Below are positions 1-9,352 of a stretch of 64,000 nucleotides of DNA, in pieces. Within the stretch, counting starts at the first letter, position 1. The number at the start of each line of letters is the position of its first letter. The position numbers and the translations under genes are program-made. The stretch comes from Phycisphaerae bacterium (lineage in GTDB: Bacteria > Planctomycetota > Phycisphaerae > UBA1845 > Fen-1342): the NCBI GenBank assembly GCA_028277645.1, contig JANQFV010000037.1:186001-250000 (forward strand), in the 5' to 3' direction. A model generated the notes under the pieces. That model did no database searches and was not told the DNA's origin. It was given only the letters and a program-made list of their open reading frames with translations.

Positions 1-1172
1 GAGTAGATACACGCCAGTGGCCGCAATCCGGCCTTCGCCATACCGGCCGCAATGTCGACCGTGCAGCTTTCGGCAATCCCGCAGTCGAGGCAGCGCTCGG
101 GCAGCGCCTCACGAATCTTCGCCACACCCGTGCCGTCCGGCATGGCGGCCGTCAGCGCATAGACCCGCTCGTCCTCCTTGGCGATCCGCACCACGGCGTC
201 GGCCAGCGCAGACGTCCAGCTCTTGCGCTTGCCCTTCACCGCGATTACCGAGTCGCCGTCCACCTGGAGCTTGCCCGGACTGTGATACGCGCAAGGATCA
301 TCGGACGCCCAGTCGCAACCGCGGCCTTTCTCCGTATGCACGTGGAGCAACACCGGGTGGTGAACGTCCTTCAGAATCTCGAGCAGGTCGATCAGGTGCG
401 CCGTGTCGTGCCCGTCGACGGGACCGACGTAAATAAAGCCCATCTTCTCGAAAATCTGGTGCGGAGAAACGGTTGCCTTAATGCCCTCTTTGAGATGATC
501 GAGGGCACCCTGCACGCTCTTGCCCACCACGGGCACCTTCGGTAGCAGGTTCTCCACCTGGTGCTTCACTTCTTCGTACAGGCTGCTGACGCGGAATCGC
601 GCGAGATATGTCGCCAGCGCGCCTTGTGTACGCGCAATCCCCATCGAGTTGTCGTTGAGAATAGCGAGGAACTGTCGCTTGAGCGTCCCCGCTTGATTCA
701 AACCCTCGAATGCGACTCCGTTGACGATGCTCGCGTCCCCTACCAGCGCCACGACGTGGTTGTCACGCTTCATCGCGCTGTCGCCGCGTGCCAACCCAAC
801 CGCGGTGGCGATCGCCGTCCCCGCATGTCCGACGTCAAACAGGTCGTAATCGCTTTCGCCGGCCGACGGAAATCCGCTCACGCCGCCGGCTTGCCGCAAC
901 GAATCGAAGTCCGCGTTGCGCCCGGTAACCAGCTTGTGTACGTAGCACTGATGGCCGACGTCCCACAGCAGCCGATCCTTCGAGAAATCGAACACGCGGT
1001 GCAGCGCCAGCGTCAGTTCGACCACGCCGAGATTGCTGGCCAAGTGCCCGCCATTCTTGCACACGACGTCGATAATGCGGTGACGGATCTCACCGGCGAG
1101 CATCTGAAGCTCTTCCAGAGACAGGCTGCGCAAATCCGCCGGCGATTGAATCGCGTTGAGAATCTTCGTCAT
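1..1172 (-). CDS. dxs: 1-deoxy-D-xylulose-5-phosphate synthase, C-terminus cut by window edge
   Basis: Makes DXP from pyruvate and glyceraldehyde 3-phosphate using thiamine diphosphate, the first step of the MEP isoprenoid pathway in the cytosol. Translation of the minus strand from the ATG at 1172 stays open to base 1 (about 390 residues of the usual ~620). It begins MTKILNAIQSPADLRSLS, then shows NGGHLASNLGVVELTLALH, LLWDVGHQCYVHKL, the ThDP/Mg motif GDASIVNGVAFEGLNQAG followed by NDNSMGI, and VGPVDGHDTAHLIDLL, all typical of Dxs. The gene starts 36 bases after the prenyl synthase stop, so the two are probably co-transcribed. The pyrimidine-binding half beyond residue ~390 lies outside the window. 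Identification is secure; the Shine-Dalgarno is weak. Confidence 0.95.
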   Translation of the reverse strand, partial: MTKILNAIQSPADLRSLSLEELQMLAGEIRHRIIDVVCKNGGHLASNLGVVELTLALHRVFDFSKDRLLWDVGHQCYVHKLVTGRNADFDSLRQAGGVSGFPSAGESDYDLFDVGHAGTAIATAVGLARGDSAMKRDNHVVALVGDASIVNGVAFEGLNQAGTLKRQFLAILNDNSMGIARTQGALATYLARFRVSSLYEEVKHQVENLLPKVPVVGKSVQGALDHLKEGIKATVSPHQIFEKMGFIYVGPVDGHDTAHLIDLLEILKDVHHPVLLHVHTEKGRGCDWASDDPCAYHSPGKLQVDGDSVIAVKGKRKSWTSALADAVVRIAKEDERVYALTAAMPDGTGVAKIREALPERCLDCGIAESCTVDIAAGMAKAGLRPLACIY

Positions 1173-1208
1173 ATTCGGTGTTGCCTGATTTTCAGCCGGG
1201 ATTAGCGA

Positions 1209-2141
1209 TCAGCGATCGCGCTGAATCACGTAACGCACGAGATCACGCAGGCGATCAGCGCGACTGCCGAAGGCGTCCAAAACCTGTAGCGCCGCCTCAA
1301 CCTCGCGCCGGGCCTGCACGCCGCTTTCCTCGACGCCGAACGCCGCCGGGTAGGTCTGCTTACTTGCGGCGCCGTCCTTGCCCAGCCGCTTGCCGACCAG
1401 CGACTCCGAGCCATGGTCGTCGAGCAGGTCGTCGGCGATCTGAAACGCGAGTCCCAGATGCCGGCCGTACCGTGCGACTGCTGAGATTGTATCACCCGAA
1501 GCACCCGCCGAGAGCGCGCCCAGCCGACAGCACGCCTCCAGCAGGGCCGCCGTCTTGTGACGATGGATGTACTGCACCAGTTCCTGTTGCGGCGGCCGGC
1601 CCTCGCTCTCGATATCGGCCGCCTGACCCTCGATCATCCACTGCGTCGCGCTGCCCAGCGCATTGATCAGCTTTGGCGCGACCTGCGGATCGAACGACTC
1701 GGAAGCTAGCAGCGTGAACGCGTGCGTCACGAGGTAGTCGCCTGCAAGGATTGCCAGTGCTTCGCCGAAAGCCTTGTGGTTCGCCGGCTGGCCGCGACGC
1801 AGGTCGTCGTCATCCATCGCCGGCAGATCGTCATGTATCAGTGAGAATGTGTGCACGAGCTCGATCGCAATCGCCGCCGGCATCGCCGCGGCTGACGTTC
1901 CGCCACAGACCCGACAGGACTCCAGCACCAATATCGGACGCAGGCGCTTGCCACCCACGTTCAGTGAGTACAGTACGGCGTCGGGCAGTCGGCTGTGCGA
2001 CCCCATCGTCACTTTTAACGTGGCCAAGTGCGCCGACAAGGCAGTCTCGAACTCCTCCCGTCGACGAGCAAGCCACTCGTGCCAGTCGCCCGCAACGACT
2101 GCGCCGGCATCCGCTACGGCTGACGATTCCGGACCGCTCAT
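1209..2141 (-). CDS. ispA: Short-chain polyprenyl diphosphate synthase (FPP/GGPP synthase)
   Basis: Condenses isopentenyl diphosphate with allylic diphosphates to farnesyl or geranylgeranyl diphosphate. The first aspartate-rich motif DDLPAMDDDDLRRGQP lies near residue 103 and the second, DDLLDDHG, near residue 236; GGKRLRP precedes the first as in the IspA family. I chose the ATG at 2141 (MSGPESS) because GGAG lies six bases upstream; a longer reading frame reaches 2216 but has no better signal. Length of 310 residues is normal. It sits directly upstream of dxs, so the operon couples MEP-pathway entry to prenyl chain building. Product chain length (C15 or C20) cannot be told from sequence alone. 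Confidence 0.93.
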   Translation of the reverse strand: MSGPESSAVADAGAVVAGDWHEWLARRREEFETALSAHLATLKVTMGSHSRLPDAVLYSLNVGGKRLRPILVLESCRVCGGTSAAAMPAAIAIELVHTFSLIHDDLPAMDDDDLRRGQPANHKAFGEALAILAGDYLVTHAFTLLASESFDPQVAPKLINALGSATQWMIEGQAADIESEGRPPQQELVQYIHRHKTAALLEACCRLGALSAGASGDTISAVARYGRHLGLAFQIADDLLDDHGSESLVGKRLGKDGAASKQTYPAAFGVEESGVQARREVEAALQVLDAFGSRADRLRDLVRYVIQRDR

Positions 2142-2272
2142 GGAACGCTCCACCTCAGAGTCCTGGACATTTCGCACCGAGACAGCATAAATTCTCCTCT
2201 CCGGCGTTACCAGCAACTTTTTCTCGCTCCAACGCTTATCCGGACCACCGCTGCAGCGAACACGCGTCTCGC

Positions 2273-2854
2273 ATGAACCTCGATTTCACACCGGAGCTGG
2301 TCCTCGAAGCCTATCGGGCCGGCGTGTTTCCCATGGCCGACGAAACCGGCGACATCGTGTGGTTCAGCCCCGACCCACGCACAATACTGCCACTCGACAC
2401 GTTCCAGATGCCTCGGTCATTGCGCCAGCTTCTGCGCCGCAACGCCTTCGAGATCCGCATCGACACTGTGTTCGCGGATGTAATCGCCGCTTGCGGCGAC
2501 CGCCTCGAAGGGACTTGGATCTCCAACGAAATCAGGGATGTTTACACACAACTCCACACGCTTGGTTACGCCCACAGTGTCGAGTGCTGGCAGAACAACA
2601 AGCTCGTCGGTGGCCTCTACGGCGTCGCGATCGCGGGCGCGTTTTTCGGTGAGTCGATGTTCTACCGCATCAGTGGCGCATCGAAGGTGGCGCTGGCCAA
2701 TTTAGTCGATCGCATGCAAACCCGCGGCATGACGCTGCTCGACACGCAGTGGACCACGGAACACCTGGCACGGTTCGGCGCGATCGAGATCCCGCGCGAG
2801 GAGTACCTGCGCCGACTCAAACGCGCACTCGCGCTGCCCGTCTCGTTCACCTGA
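2273..2854 (+). CDS. aat: Leucyl/phenylalanyl-tRNA--protein transferase
   Basis: Transfers Leu or Phe from aminoacyl-tRNA to proteins with N-terminal Arg or Lys, marking them for ClpS/ClpAP degradation (bacterial N-end rule). Family signatures seen: AGVFPMADETGDIVWFSPDP near the N-terminus, and GVAIAGAFFGESMFYRISGA followed by SKVAL in the middle, and LLDTQWTTEHLARFGA near the end. The ATG at 2273 gives 193 residues, within the usual 190-240. The frame continues upstream to 1751 but that part is antisense to ispA and not coding. The gene is divergent from ispA and ends 16 bases before the stop of the convergent tricorn-like gene. Confidence 0.95.
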   Translation: MNLDFTPELVLEAYRAGVFPMADETGDIVWFSPDPRTILPLDTFQMPRSLRQLLRRNAFEIRIDTVFADVIAACGDRLEGTWISNEIRDVYTQLHTLGYAHSVECWQNNKLVGGLYGVAIAGAFFGESMFYRISGASKVALANLVDRMQTRGMTLLDTQWTTEHLARFGAIEIPREEYLRRLKRALALPVSFT

Positions 2855-2870
2855 ACGAATCCAGCGCGAA

Positions 2871-5800
2871 CTACTTATCTTCCTCACTGATCCCGACACC
2901 CGTGCGCACCGGGTCCGCCGGACGCGGTGCCGGCACGTACGGATTACGCTCAACTTCAGCCAGAATGTGCTCAATCGCCGCATCAAGCTGCGGGTCACCG
3001 CCATCGGCCATCAACGCCGGATCATCGATCACCTCAATGTCCGGATCGACGCCATGGCCTTCGATGCCCCACGTGCCGTCCTTATCGAAGTACCCGAACG
3101 TCGGCACGGAGAGACTGTGCCCATCGATCAACCGCGGATTGCCGGAGATTCCGACGAGACCGCCCCACGTCCGTGTCCCGATCAGCTTGCCGAGTTTGTT
3201 CTGCCGAAACAGCTTCGGGAACATGTCGCCGCCCGAGCCCGCCGATTCGTTGATCAGCATGCACTTCGGTCCAAAGAACCCGTCCGGCGGCGAGAAGTTC
3301 GCCCAGCCGTCGCGCACCGCCCAGTAGTTCATGATGGGGCGATTCAGCAGTTCGATGAACCGCACCGGAATCTGGCCACCGTGGTTCCAGCGCTCGTCGA
3401 TGATCAGGGCTTCCTTGTCGCGCTGGCCGTAGTACTGACGGAACAGATTGTTCTGCCCGTTGACGCCCGTATCGGGCACGTGAATGTAACCCACCCGCCC
3501 GTCGGTCTTCTCATCGACGTACTTACGATTCGCTTCAACAAACGAGCGATAGCGCAGTCCGTGCTCGTTGCCGATGAGCTTCAGCGACACCTCGCGCGCA
3601 TCGTCGTCAATCGTCGGCTTTTCGCTGACGGTCAGGATGACCTGCTTGTTCGCCAGCCCGAGGAACGCCGCCCACGGATCCTTGCTCGTGTCCACCTCGA
3701 TGCCGTTCACCGCGAGCACGTAGTCGCCCTCATTGACTTCGCCGTCGGCCGCCTCGAACGGATTGCGCGCATCCACGTCCCAGGCCCCGCCACGGTGGAT
3801 CTTGGCAATGCGGTACGCGCCGTCGTGCAGGTCGAAATCAACGCCCAGCAAACCGACATTAACGCTAGGTCCATTCTCCGACGCACCTGAGCGGTAGTAC
3901 GCGTGCCCGACGTTCAGTTCCGAGATCAGCTCACGCATGACGTACCGCACGTCGTCGCGCGACACACAGTCATCGAGCATCGCCGCGTACTGATCCCGCA
4001 GACCTTCCCAATCGACGCCGTGCATGTTCTCCACGTAGAAGAAGTCACGGAAGATCCGCCACGCGTCGACGAACACCTGGCGCCATTCTTGCCGCGGCTC
4101 GATGACAACGTCCATCCCGTCCAGCGGGACCTTCTTCGTCAGCTTCTGCCCGGGCCGCGCCTTGACGATGGAATAGCCGCCCGAGCGCACCATGAGCTTC
4201 TTGCCGTCCGCGGTCATCGCGAACGAGCCAGCGCCCTTGACGACCGTCTTCTCTTCCTTCTCGTCGTCATCAATATCGAACAGCTTGATCGACGTCGGTG
4301 TGCCCGAGCCACGCGGCCCGCGCCGGACGTAGATCAACTGGTTCTCGTCATTCACTGCCAGATTTGAGAACGCACCCCGCCCCACCGGTAACTGAAACGC
4401 GCGCTCCTCAAACCCCTCCAGATCGATCTCAACCTCCTCGTCCTCGTCGTCTTCGCCCTCTTCTTCCTCGTCGTCATCCGGCGACGCCGTGCTCGTGCGC
4501 TCGCACTCGAACGAGGCCGCGAAGCCCTCACCCGTCACCGACCCGGACATCTCCGATCCGGAAACCGTAGCCGTGACCGCATACGACTGAATGCCCGCCT
4601 CGCCCGTGTCGACGTCGAGCGTGAAGCGCAGCGCGCCCGACACCTTGTCGTATTCACCCTCCGATATCGTGCCGGCGTACGGCCCGGCCGTCATCGATCC
4701 GGTAACACTGCCGGCCGCGTCCACACGCAGCGTGAATGAAAGCGGCAGCCCATCGGGCGGCAGCGGCTCGCCACCGGAGATCTTGCCTTCCCAAGTCCCA
4801 CTCACCCCGTCATCTGCGACCGGTTCATCAGCCTCTTCCTCGTCCGAGTCATCCTCGTCCTCATTGTCGCCGTTCTCATCCCCGTCATCATCCTCATCGT
4901 CCGGCTCGCCGTCTTCGTCGTCCTTCTCCCCATCCTCATCCTCGTCGTCGCCGTCTTCTTCCTCTTCGTCCTCCTCCCACTCTTCCTCATCGTTCTCGGG
5001 CGCCCACGGATACTCGGCGTCCGCCTTTAACGGCACCGCGAGCAATATGTCCGTACCGGTGTACACGAAAGTCGAGCCGACGTCTTCGTAAATCGGCGAC
5101 CGAAAGCTGCGGTGACTGGCAAAGTACAGGTACTTCCCTTCGCGATCGAACGTCGGCCACGTATCAACAAACATCCCGCTCGTCACCTGTTGCCGCTCAT
5201 CGTTCTCAACGTCGTACAGCCACACCGCCGTCTGGCGGTTCTCGCTCGCCTTCGCGTAGGCGATCCACCGCGAATCGTGCGACCAGCTCACGCCGAGCTC
5301 CCGCCCCGCCGGATCAACATCGACCTGCGTCAGCTTTCCGTCTTCCACCGCACAGATCCACAGCACACCGCTCTTCTCCGCGATCGCGACGTACTCCGAG
5401 TCCGGCGACCAGCCCCGCAAATAGCGATAGCCCAGACCCAACTCCGCCAGACGCCGCGTCTCGCCCTTGCCGTCCGACTGCGTGATGTACAGGTCATACT
5501 CACCCCGCTCGTCCGACAGATAAGCGATCCACTGCCCATCCGGACTCCACGAAGGATCACGCTCAGCAACGCCGCTGCTACGCGTGAGATTCCGCGGCGG
5601 TCCCTTCTCGGCGGGCAGCGTCCAGATATCACCGCGGGCTTCGACGACGATGCGCTTGCCCGTCGCCGACACGTTGGTGCGCTGCATGTATCGCCGCGCG
5701 TTCACGCGCTGCGGACGAACCTGCGGACGGTCACCGGGAATCGTGACTTCAACCACGCGCGCCATCTCGGTGCCCAGATCCAGCAGGTACAAATCCGCAC

Positions 5801-6650
5801 CGTTCTGGAAGACGATCTCGCCCTGGCCCTCCGGCCCCGGTCCCAGCGCCGGCCACTTCACGTCGAATTCGGAAAACTTCGTCACCTGCCGCCGCTCATC
5901 CGTTGTCGTGTCGTATTCCCAGATGTTGAGTCGCGCGTTCGGCCCCGCATCGGAGACGAAGTAGATCTTGTCGTTATGCCACATCGGAATCGAGTCGGTG
6001 CCTTCCCAGTCCGTGAGTCGCTTGGAGCTGTGGTCCTTCAGATTGAACAGCCACACGTCCGCTGCCCGACCGCCCCGATAGCGCTTCCACGTCCGCGTGT
6101 CGCGCACATACGGCGTATACGCTAGCCAGACCTCGTCCGGGCTAACCACACCATTGCCGCCATAGGGCACCGGCAACCGTTCGGGCATTCCACCCTGCGG
6201 ACTGACGGTGAAAAGCTGCGGACGCTCATAATCCGTCATGCCGGCCGCGCGGAAGAGCAACTCCCCGTCCGGCGTCCAACCGTGAAGGACCTCCGTCACC
6301 GGGTGGTGCGTCACGCGAAACGGTTCGCCACCCTGTACCGGTATCGTGTAGATGTCGGTGTCGCCGTCGTAGTTCGCCATGAACGCGATGGTCTGGCCGT
6401 CAGCGCTGAAACGTGGAAACGCTTCGATCCCACGTGGCCCGGCCACCGGCGTCGCGAGACCACCGTCGCGATCGACAACCCACAAGTCGTTCGCGTACAC
6501 GAACGCAATCTGCTCCGCGCTGACGTGCGGATAGCGCAACATCCCCGCGTGGGGTTGCACGTCCGCCACAGCAACGGTCTCCGCCGTCGCTAGCACCACC
6601 ACGCTCGATACGAATTGCCCGATACCCCCGCCGTTCCGCGCAAACAACAT
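2871..6650 (-). CDS. Tricorn-type S41 protease with acidic insertion domain
   Basis: Large (1259 residues) exported peptidase of the tricorn family, which trims oligopeptides. In order: a hydrophobic N-terminus compatible with a signal peptide; WD40-like beta-propeller repeats (SADGQTIAFMANYDGDTDIY, SPDGQWIAYLSDERGEYDLY); a Tricorn C1 domain starting near residue 840 (EWRQVFVDAWRIFRDFFYVE); NVGHAYY with the expected catalytic His near residue 916; a PDZ domain (EGDYVLAVNGIEV); and the S41 core with ESAGSGGDMFP, the nucleophile Ser near residue 1139. Residues ~550-616 and ~721-744 are almost only Asp/Glu and bracket a ~105-residue beta-rich segment, which is not in ordinary tricorn. AAGGAGAGG precedes the ATG at 6650. 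The exact catalytic set needs an alignment. Confidence 0.92.
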   Translation of the reverse strand: MLFARNGGGIGQFVSSVVVLATAETVAVADVQPHAGMLRYPHVSAEQIAFVYANDLWVVDRDGGLATPVAGPRGIEAFPRFSADGQTIAFMANYDGDTDIYTIPVQGGEPFRVTHHPVTEVLHGWTPDGELLFRAAGMTDYERPQLFTVSPQGGMPERLPVPYGGNGVVSPDEVWLAYTPYVRDTRTWKRYRGGRAADVWLFNLKDHSSKRLTDWEGTDSIPMWHNDKIYFVSDAGPNARLNIWEYDTTTDERRQVTKFSEFDVKWPALGPGPEGQGEIVFQNGADLYLLDLGTEMARVVEVTIPGDRPQVRPQRVNARRYMQRTNVSATGKRIVVEARGDIWTLPAEKGPPRNLTRSSGVAERDPSWSPDGQWIAYLSDERGEYDLYITQSDGKGETRRLAELGLGYRYLRGWSPDSEYVAIAEKSGVLWICAVEDGKLTQVDVDPAGRELGVSWSHDSRWIAYAKASENRQTAVWLYDVENDERQQVTSGMFVDTWPTFDREGKYLYFASHRSFRSPIYEDVGSTFVYTGTDILLAVPLKADAEYPWAPENDEEEWEEDEEEEDGDDEDEDGEKDDEDGEPDDEDDDGDENGDNEDEDDSDEEEADEPVADDGVSGTWEGKISGGEPLPPDGLPLSFTLRVDAAGSVTGSMTAGPYAGTISEGEYDKVSGALRFTLDVDTGEAGIQSYAVTATVSGSEMSGSVTGEGFAASFECERTSTASPDDDEEEEGEDDEDEEVEIDLEGFEERAFQLPVGRGAFSNLAVNDENQLIYVRRGPRGSGTPTSIKLFDIDDDEKEEKTVVKGAGSFAMTADGKKLMVRSGGYSIVKARPGQKLTKKVPLDGMDVVIEPRQEWRQVFVDAWRIFRDFFYVENMHGVDWEGLRDQYAAMLDDCVSRDDVRYVMRELISELNVGHAYYRSGASENGPSVNVGLLGVDFDLHDGAYRIAKIHRGGAWDVDARNPFEAADGEVNEGDYVLAVNGIEVDTSKDPWAAFLGLANKQVILTVSEKPTIDDDAREVSLKLIGNEHGLRYRSFVEANRKYVDEKTDGRVGYIHVPDTGVNGQNNLFRQYYGQRDKEALIIDERWNHGGQIPVRFIELLNRPIMNYWAVRDGWANFSPPDGFFGPKCMLINESAGSGGDMFPKLFRQNKLGKLIGTRTWGGLVGISGNPRLIDGHSLSVPTFGYFDKDGTWGIEGHGVDPDIEVIDDPALMADGGDPQLDAAIEHILAEVERNPYVPAPRPADPVRTGVGISEEDK

Positions 6651-6809
6651 GATGAAGAACCTCTCCTTCGCTACCGGTTCGCACAGCCTCGGCCCGAGCG
6701 CTGCGCTGACAGATTCGAACGTGCCTGCTCGCCGAGCAGTTGCGGGAATGTTAGACGAATTGCGCAGTACGTGCAGCCCCAGCCGCCATTCCGTAGCGGA
6801 CGTCGCCGG

Positions 6810-8924
6810 CTACGGCCCGCCCGTGATGAGCAGTACAAAGGGATTGATGTCACCAAATCCCGTCTGCCCGTCATCGTTCAAGTCACCCAGACTGACGTCG
6901 CAGTCGGGATACGTGGCGTTGTACGTCAGCGGATCTACTAATGCCAGTACGAATGGATTGATATCACCAAAGTCGATCGCCCCGTCACAGTTCAGGTCAC
7001 CGGCCTCGGGAAATCGCAACGCGTGCGTGTAGATGTTCGCGGTGCCGCCGTCCGTGGACGGGTAGCACGGGAACGCGCAGTCATCCGTCACCGCAATACC
7101 CACATAGTCGCCTAGGAACACGCCCCCAAAGCCGTCGTCATCGCTGGAGAACGCCGTCGGCGTCAACAGCACGTCGCTCCAGCTTGTACCACCATCATCG
7201 CTGAACGAGTAGTACACCTGTATCAGCGCCTCGGTTGCCGTGTCGTCCTGCGGGACCGAGCGCGTATCGAAGTAGACCAGATGTACACGCCCCGTGGCAT
7301 CGACCTCAATCCACGGGAAGAACTGATCACCATGAGGAACGGTGTCCGAATTCACGATGACCGGGGCCGACCAGGCGGCCCCCTGGTCGGTCGACTTCGT
7401 GAAATACACGTCAACGTTGCTGTTGTCGCCGATGACTTCCGTCGTGTCGCAATACACGCAATACAGCGCTCCGGTTTCCGGATCCACCGCGAGATGCGCG
7501 AACGGCGGCACGCGAAAGAGACCCGGAAAACGCGTACCGTCGTTGCCCCAGACGTCCATGCGCGTCGCGACCAGCACCGGCGACAGCAGCGTGCGCCCGC
7601 CGTCGAAGCTGCGCCGCAGCATCACGTGGTTTGATAGATCCCAATAGACAACGTAAAGCTCACCCGCCGGACCGCACCGCGGCAAGAACCCGTGGCCGAG
7701 TTCGAGCGACACACGCGGCTCCCACGTGTCCCCCATCGTCGTTGAGATGAGCAGCCCCTCGTTGTAGGTGACGTACAGCCGTGTCTGGTTCGGATCGAGC
7801 GGATCGGGCCCGGCCGCCATCCAGCCCTTGTCGGCCGTGCCGGTAACGCGTGTCATAACAGCCGGCTCAAACGAACTCTCGCCGGCATCCTTTCGCGCAA
7901 CGAACACACCGCCGTCTGGACTGAAGGCGATCGCCCCCACCCAAAACGTGTCGGTGCGCGGATCGTACGCCGTCATCGGATCGCCTTCGGTCGCCGCCTG
8001 ATTCGGCACCGGCGGCCTGACCAGCGACTCCTGCCAAGTCGCACCGCTATCCGTGCTCACGCCGACACCCAATCGCGCGCTGCCCTGGCGGTAGTCGTTC
8101 CACGCGGCCACCACCGTGCAATTCGGACCATCCGCCGCGATCACCGACGTCTCGTTGCCTGCGTTCGGGTTCGTCGTGTCGACCCGCACGGCGCTGCCGA
8201 CGTGCAGCGGCATCGCGGCGCGGCCCCGCACAGCGCGCGGCGTGCGCCCGTCGAGCAGCACATCGAGTGGAGCTGGAATCGGCCTCCCCGTTCGCCGCGC
8301 CACCTCTGCCAAGCGCTGCGCAAGGCGAACCTGTCCATCGAAATACGCCGCCCGCGTCGCCAGGTGCAGCACGTCGACGGCCGGCTCCTGATCCCGAAGT
8401 AGCGGCTCCAGAGCCACCAGCGCGGTGCCCCATTCGCCGGCGTAGCACAACGCACGTGCCAGTCCGTAGCGCGCGTCGTGCGATTCCGGGGACTGCTGCA
8501 TGGCCGTTCGGTACGCGACCTGCGCGCGGCGCCAGTCCTGCTTCAGCAGCAACACATCCCCCAACAACACAGACGGCTCGCCCCCATCCGGATCGAGCAA
8601 GACCGCCAGCGTCGACCATCGCAGCGCTCCCAGGACGTCATTATCGTGAATGTCTTTACGCGCGCGTGACGCGGCGCGATCCGCGGTGAGCCCGGGATAG
8701 TCTGCCAGCAGGTCGCCGGCGGCCGAACTGGGTGCCAGCGTCGCACCGTCATATCGCAATCCCCGCCGCGCTTCACGTGCTAGCTGATGCCGATACACGT
8801 TCGGCGGCGCCTCGGCTGCGGGACGCCAACTCCCCGGGTCGGGCGCCGTTCTGTGGGTCTGCACACAGCCCGCAAGGGTGACGCCGATAGCGATTCCGAT
8901 CAGAGTTGCGAACGCAACACGCAT
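6810..8924 (-). CDS. Lipoprotein with TPR, BNR/sialidase-like and dockerin-type domains
   Basis: 704 residues. The N-terminus MRVAFATLIGIAIGVTLAGC is a lipoprotein signal with Cys at residue 20. Next comes a TPR-like helical segment (residues ~90-220), then a beta-propeller with Asp-box signatures (STDSGATWQES, SFDGGRTLLSP, STDQGAAWSAPV, SDDGGTSWSDV) as in BNR/sialidase-like proteins. The last ~65 residues hold two dockerin-type motifs, GDLNCDGAIDFGDINPFV and GDLNDDGQTGFGDINPFV. The start at 8924 is fixed by AGGAGG eight bases upstream; the frame continues to 9347 but there it is antisense to the tRNA. Catalytic residues of true sialidases were not identified, so it may be a binding or structural propeller at the cell surface. 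Confidence 0.85.
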   Translation of the reverse strand: MRVAFATLIGIAIGVTLAGCVQTHRTAPDPGSWRPAAEAPPNVYRHQLAREARRGLRYDGATLAPSSAAGDLLADYPGLTADRAASRARKDIHDNDVLGALRWSTLAVLLDPDGGEPSVLLGDVLLLKQDWRRAQVAYRTAMQQSPESHDARYGLARALCYAGEWGTALVALEPLLRDQEPAVDVLHLATRAAYFDGQVRLAQRLAEVARRTGRPIPAPLDVLLDGRTPRAVRGRAAMPLHVGSAVRVDTTNPNAGNETSVIAADGPNCTVVAAWNDYRQGSARLGVGVSTDSGATWQESLVRPPVPNQAATEGDPMTAYDPRTDTFWVGAIAFSPDGGVFVARKDAGESSFEPAVMTRVTGTADKGWMAAGPDPLDPNQTRLYVTYNEGLLISTTMGDTWEPRVSLELGHGFLPRCGPAGELYVVYWDLSNHVMLRRSFDGGRTLLSPVLVATRMDVWGNDGTRFPGLFRVPPFAHLAVDPETGALYCVYCDTTEVIGDNSNVDVYFTKSTDQGAAWSAPVIVNSDTVPHGDQFFPWIEVDATGRVHLVYFDTRSVPQDDTATEALIQVYYSFSDDGGTSWSDVLLTPTAFSSDDDGFGGVFLGDYVGIAVTDDCAFPCYPSTDGGTANIYTHALRFPEAGDLNCDGAIDFGDINPFVLALVDPLTYNATYPDCDVSLGDLNDDGQTGFGDINPFVLLITGGP

Positions 8925-9147
8925 ACACAGCGCCTCCTGCCGCGTCACGACCGTTGGGCGGACATCAACGGACCCGCTCGCGCCACCCGGCACCATCCTG
9001 ACGAGCCGAAACACAGGGCTCCTGCTAATCAAGTATTTGCCTGGGGTCCCAAAAGGCAAGAATAATCGGACGATCCACGGGGCATTTCCGTACAGGCCTG
9101 ACTCTCCGGGAGCGATCCCGGCCAACGGCGTCCCGTTCCTCCGATTC

Positions 9148-9175
9148 TTGACGCCGACTGCCTCCACGCTAGACT
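9148..9175 (+). promoter_or_regulatory. Sigma-70-like promoter for tRNA-Arg
   Basis: TTGACG at 9148-9153 and TAGACT at 9170-9175 with a 16-base spacer; predicted transcription start about 9182, some 13 bases before the mature tRNA 5' end. Five of six and four of six matches to the consensus hexamers. Placement directly before the tRNA supports the call, but it is a motif match only. Confidence 0.5.
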
Positions 9176-9194
9176 CACTGATCTCCCTCTGGAA

Positions 9195-9268
9195 GATCCC
9201 GTAGCTCAACTGGATAGAGCGCTGGCCTCCGGAGCCAGAGGTTGTGGGTTCGAATCCCGCCGGGATCG
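9195..9268 (+). tRNA. tRNA-Arg (anticodon CCG)
   Basis: A full cloverleaf can be drawn: acceptor stem GATCCCG (9195-9201) with CGGGATC (9261-9267) and discriminator G; D-stem GCTC/GAGC; anticodon stem CTGGC (9222-9226) with GCCAG (9234-9238) and loop CTCCGGA, giving anticodon CCG at 9229-9231; T-stem GTGGG/CCCGC around TTCGAAT. CCG reads the Arg codon CGG. The 3' CCA is not encoded. The tRNA stands alone, between a minus-strand lipoprotein gene and a plus-strand membrane-protein gene. Confidence 0.97.
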
Positions 9269-9352
9269 TTGATACACCAGCACTTGCGCGCCACCCCCCC
9301 GACACAACCGCATTGCCAGAACTCCCGTGTAGGCTACGATTGGTCACCGAAC

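Noticed and set aside
9200..9347. N-terminal extension of the minus-strand lipoprotein through GFEPTTSGSGGQRS-like sequence
   Set aside because: That peptide is the antisense translation of the tRNA; the real start at 8924 has a strong Shine-Dalgarno and lipoprotein signal.
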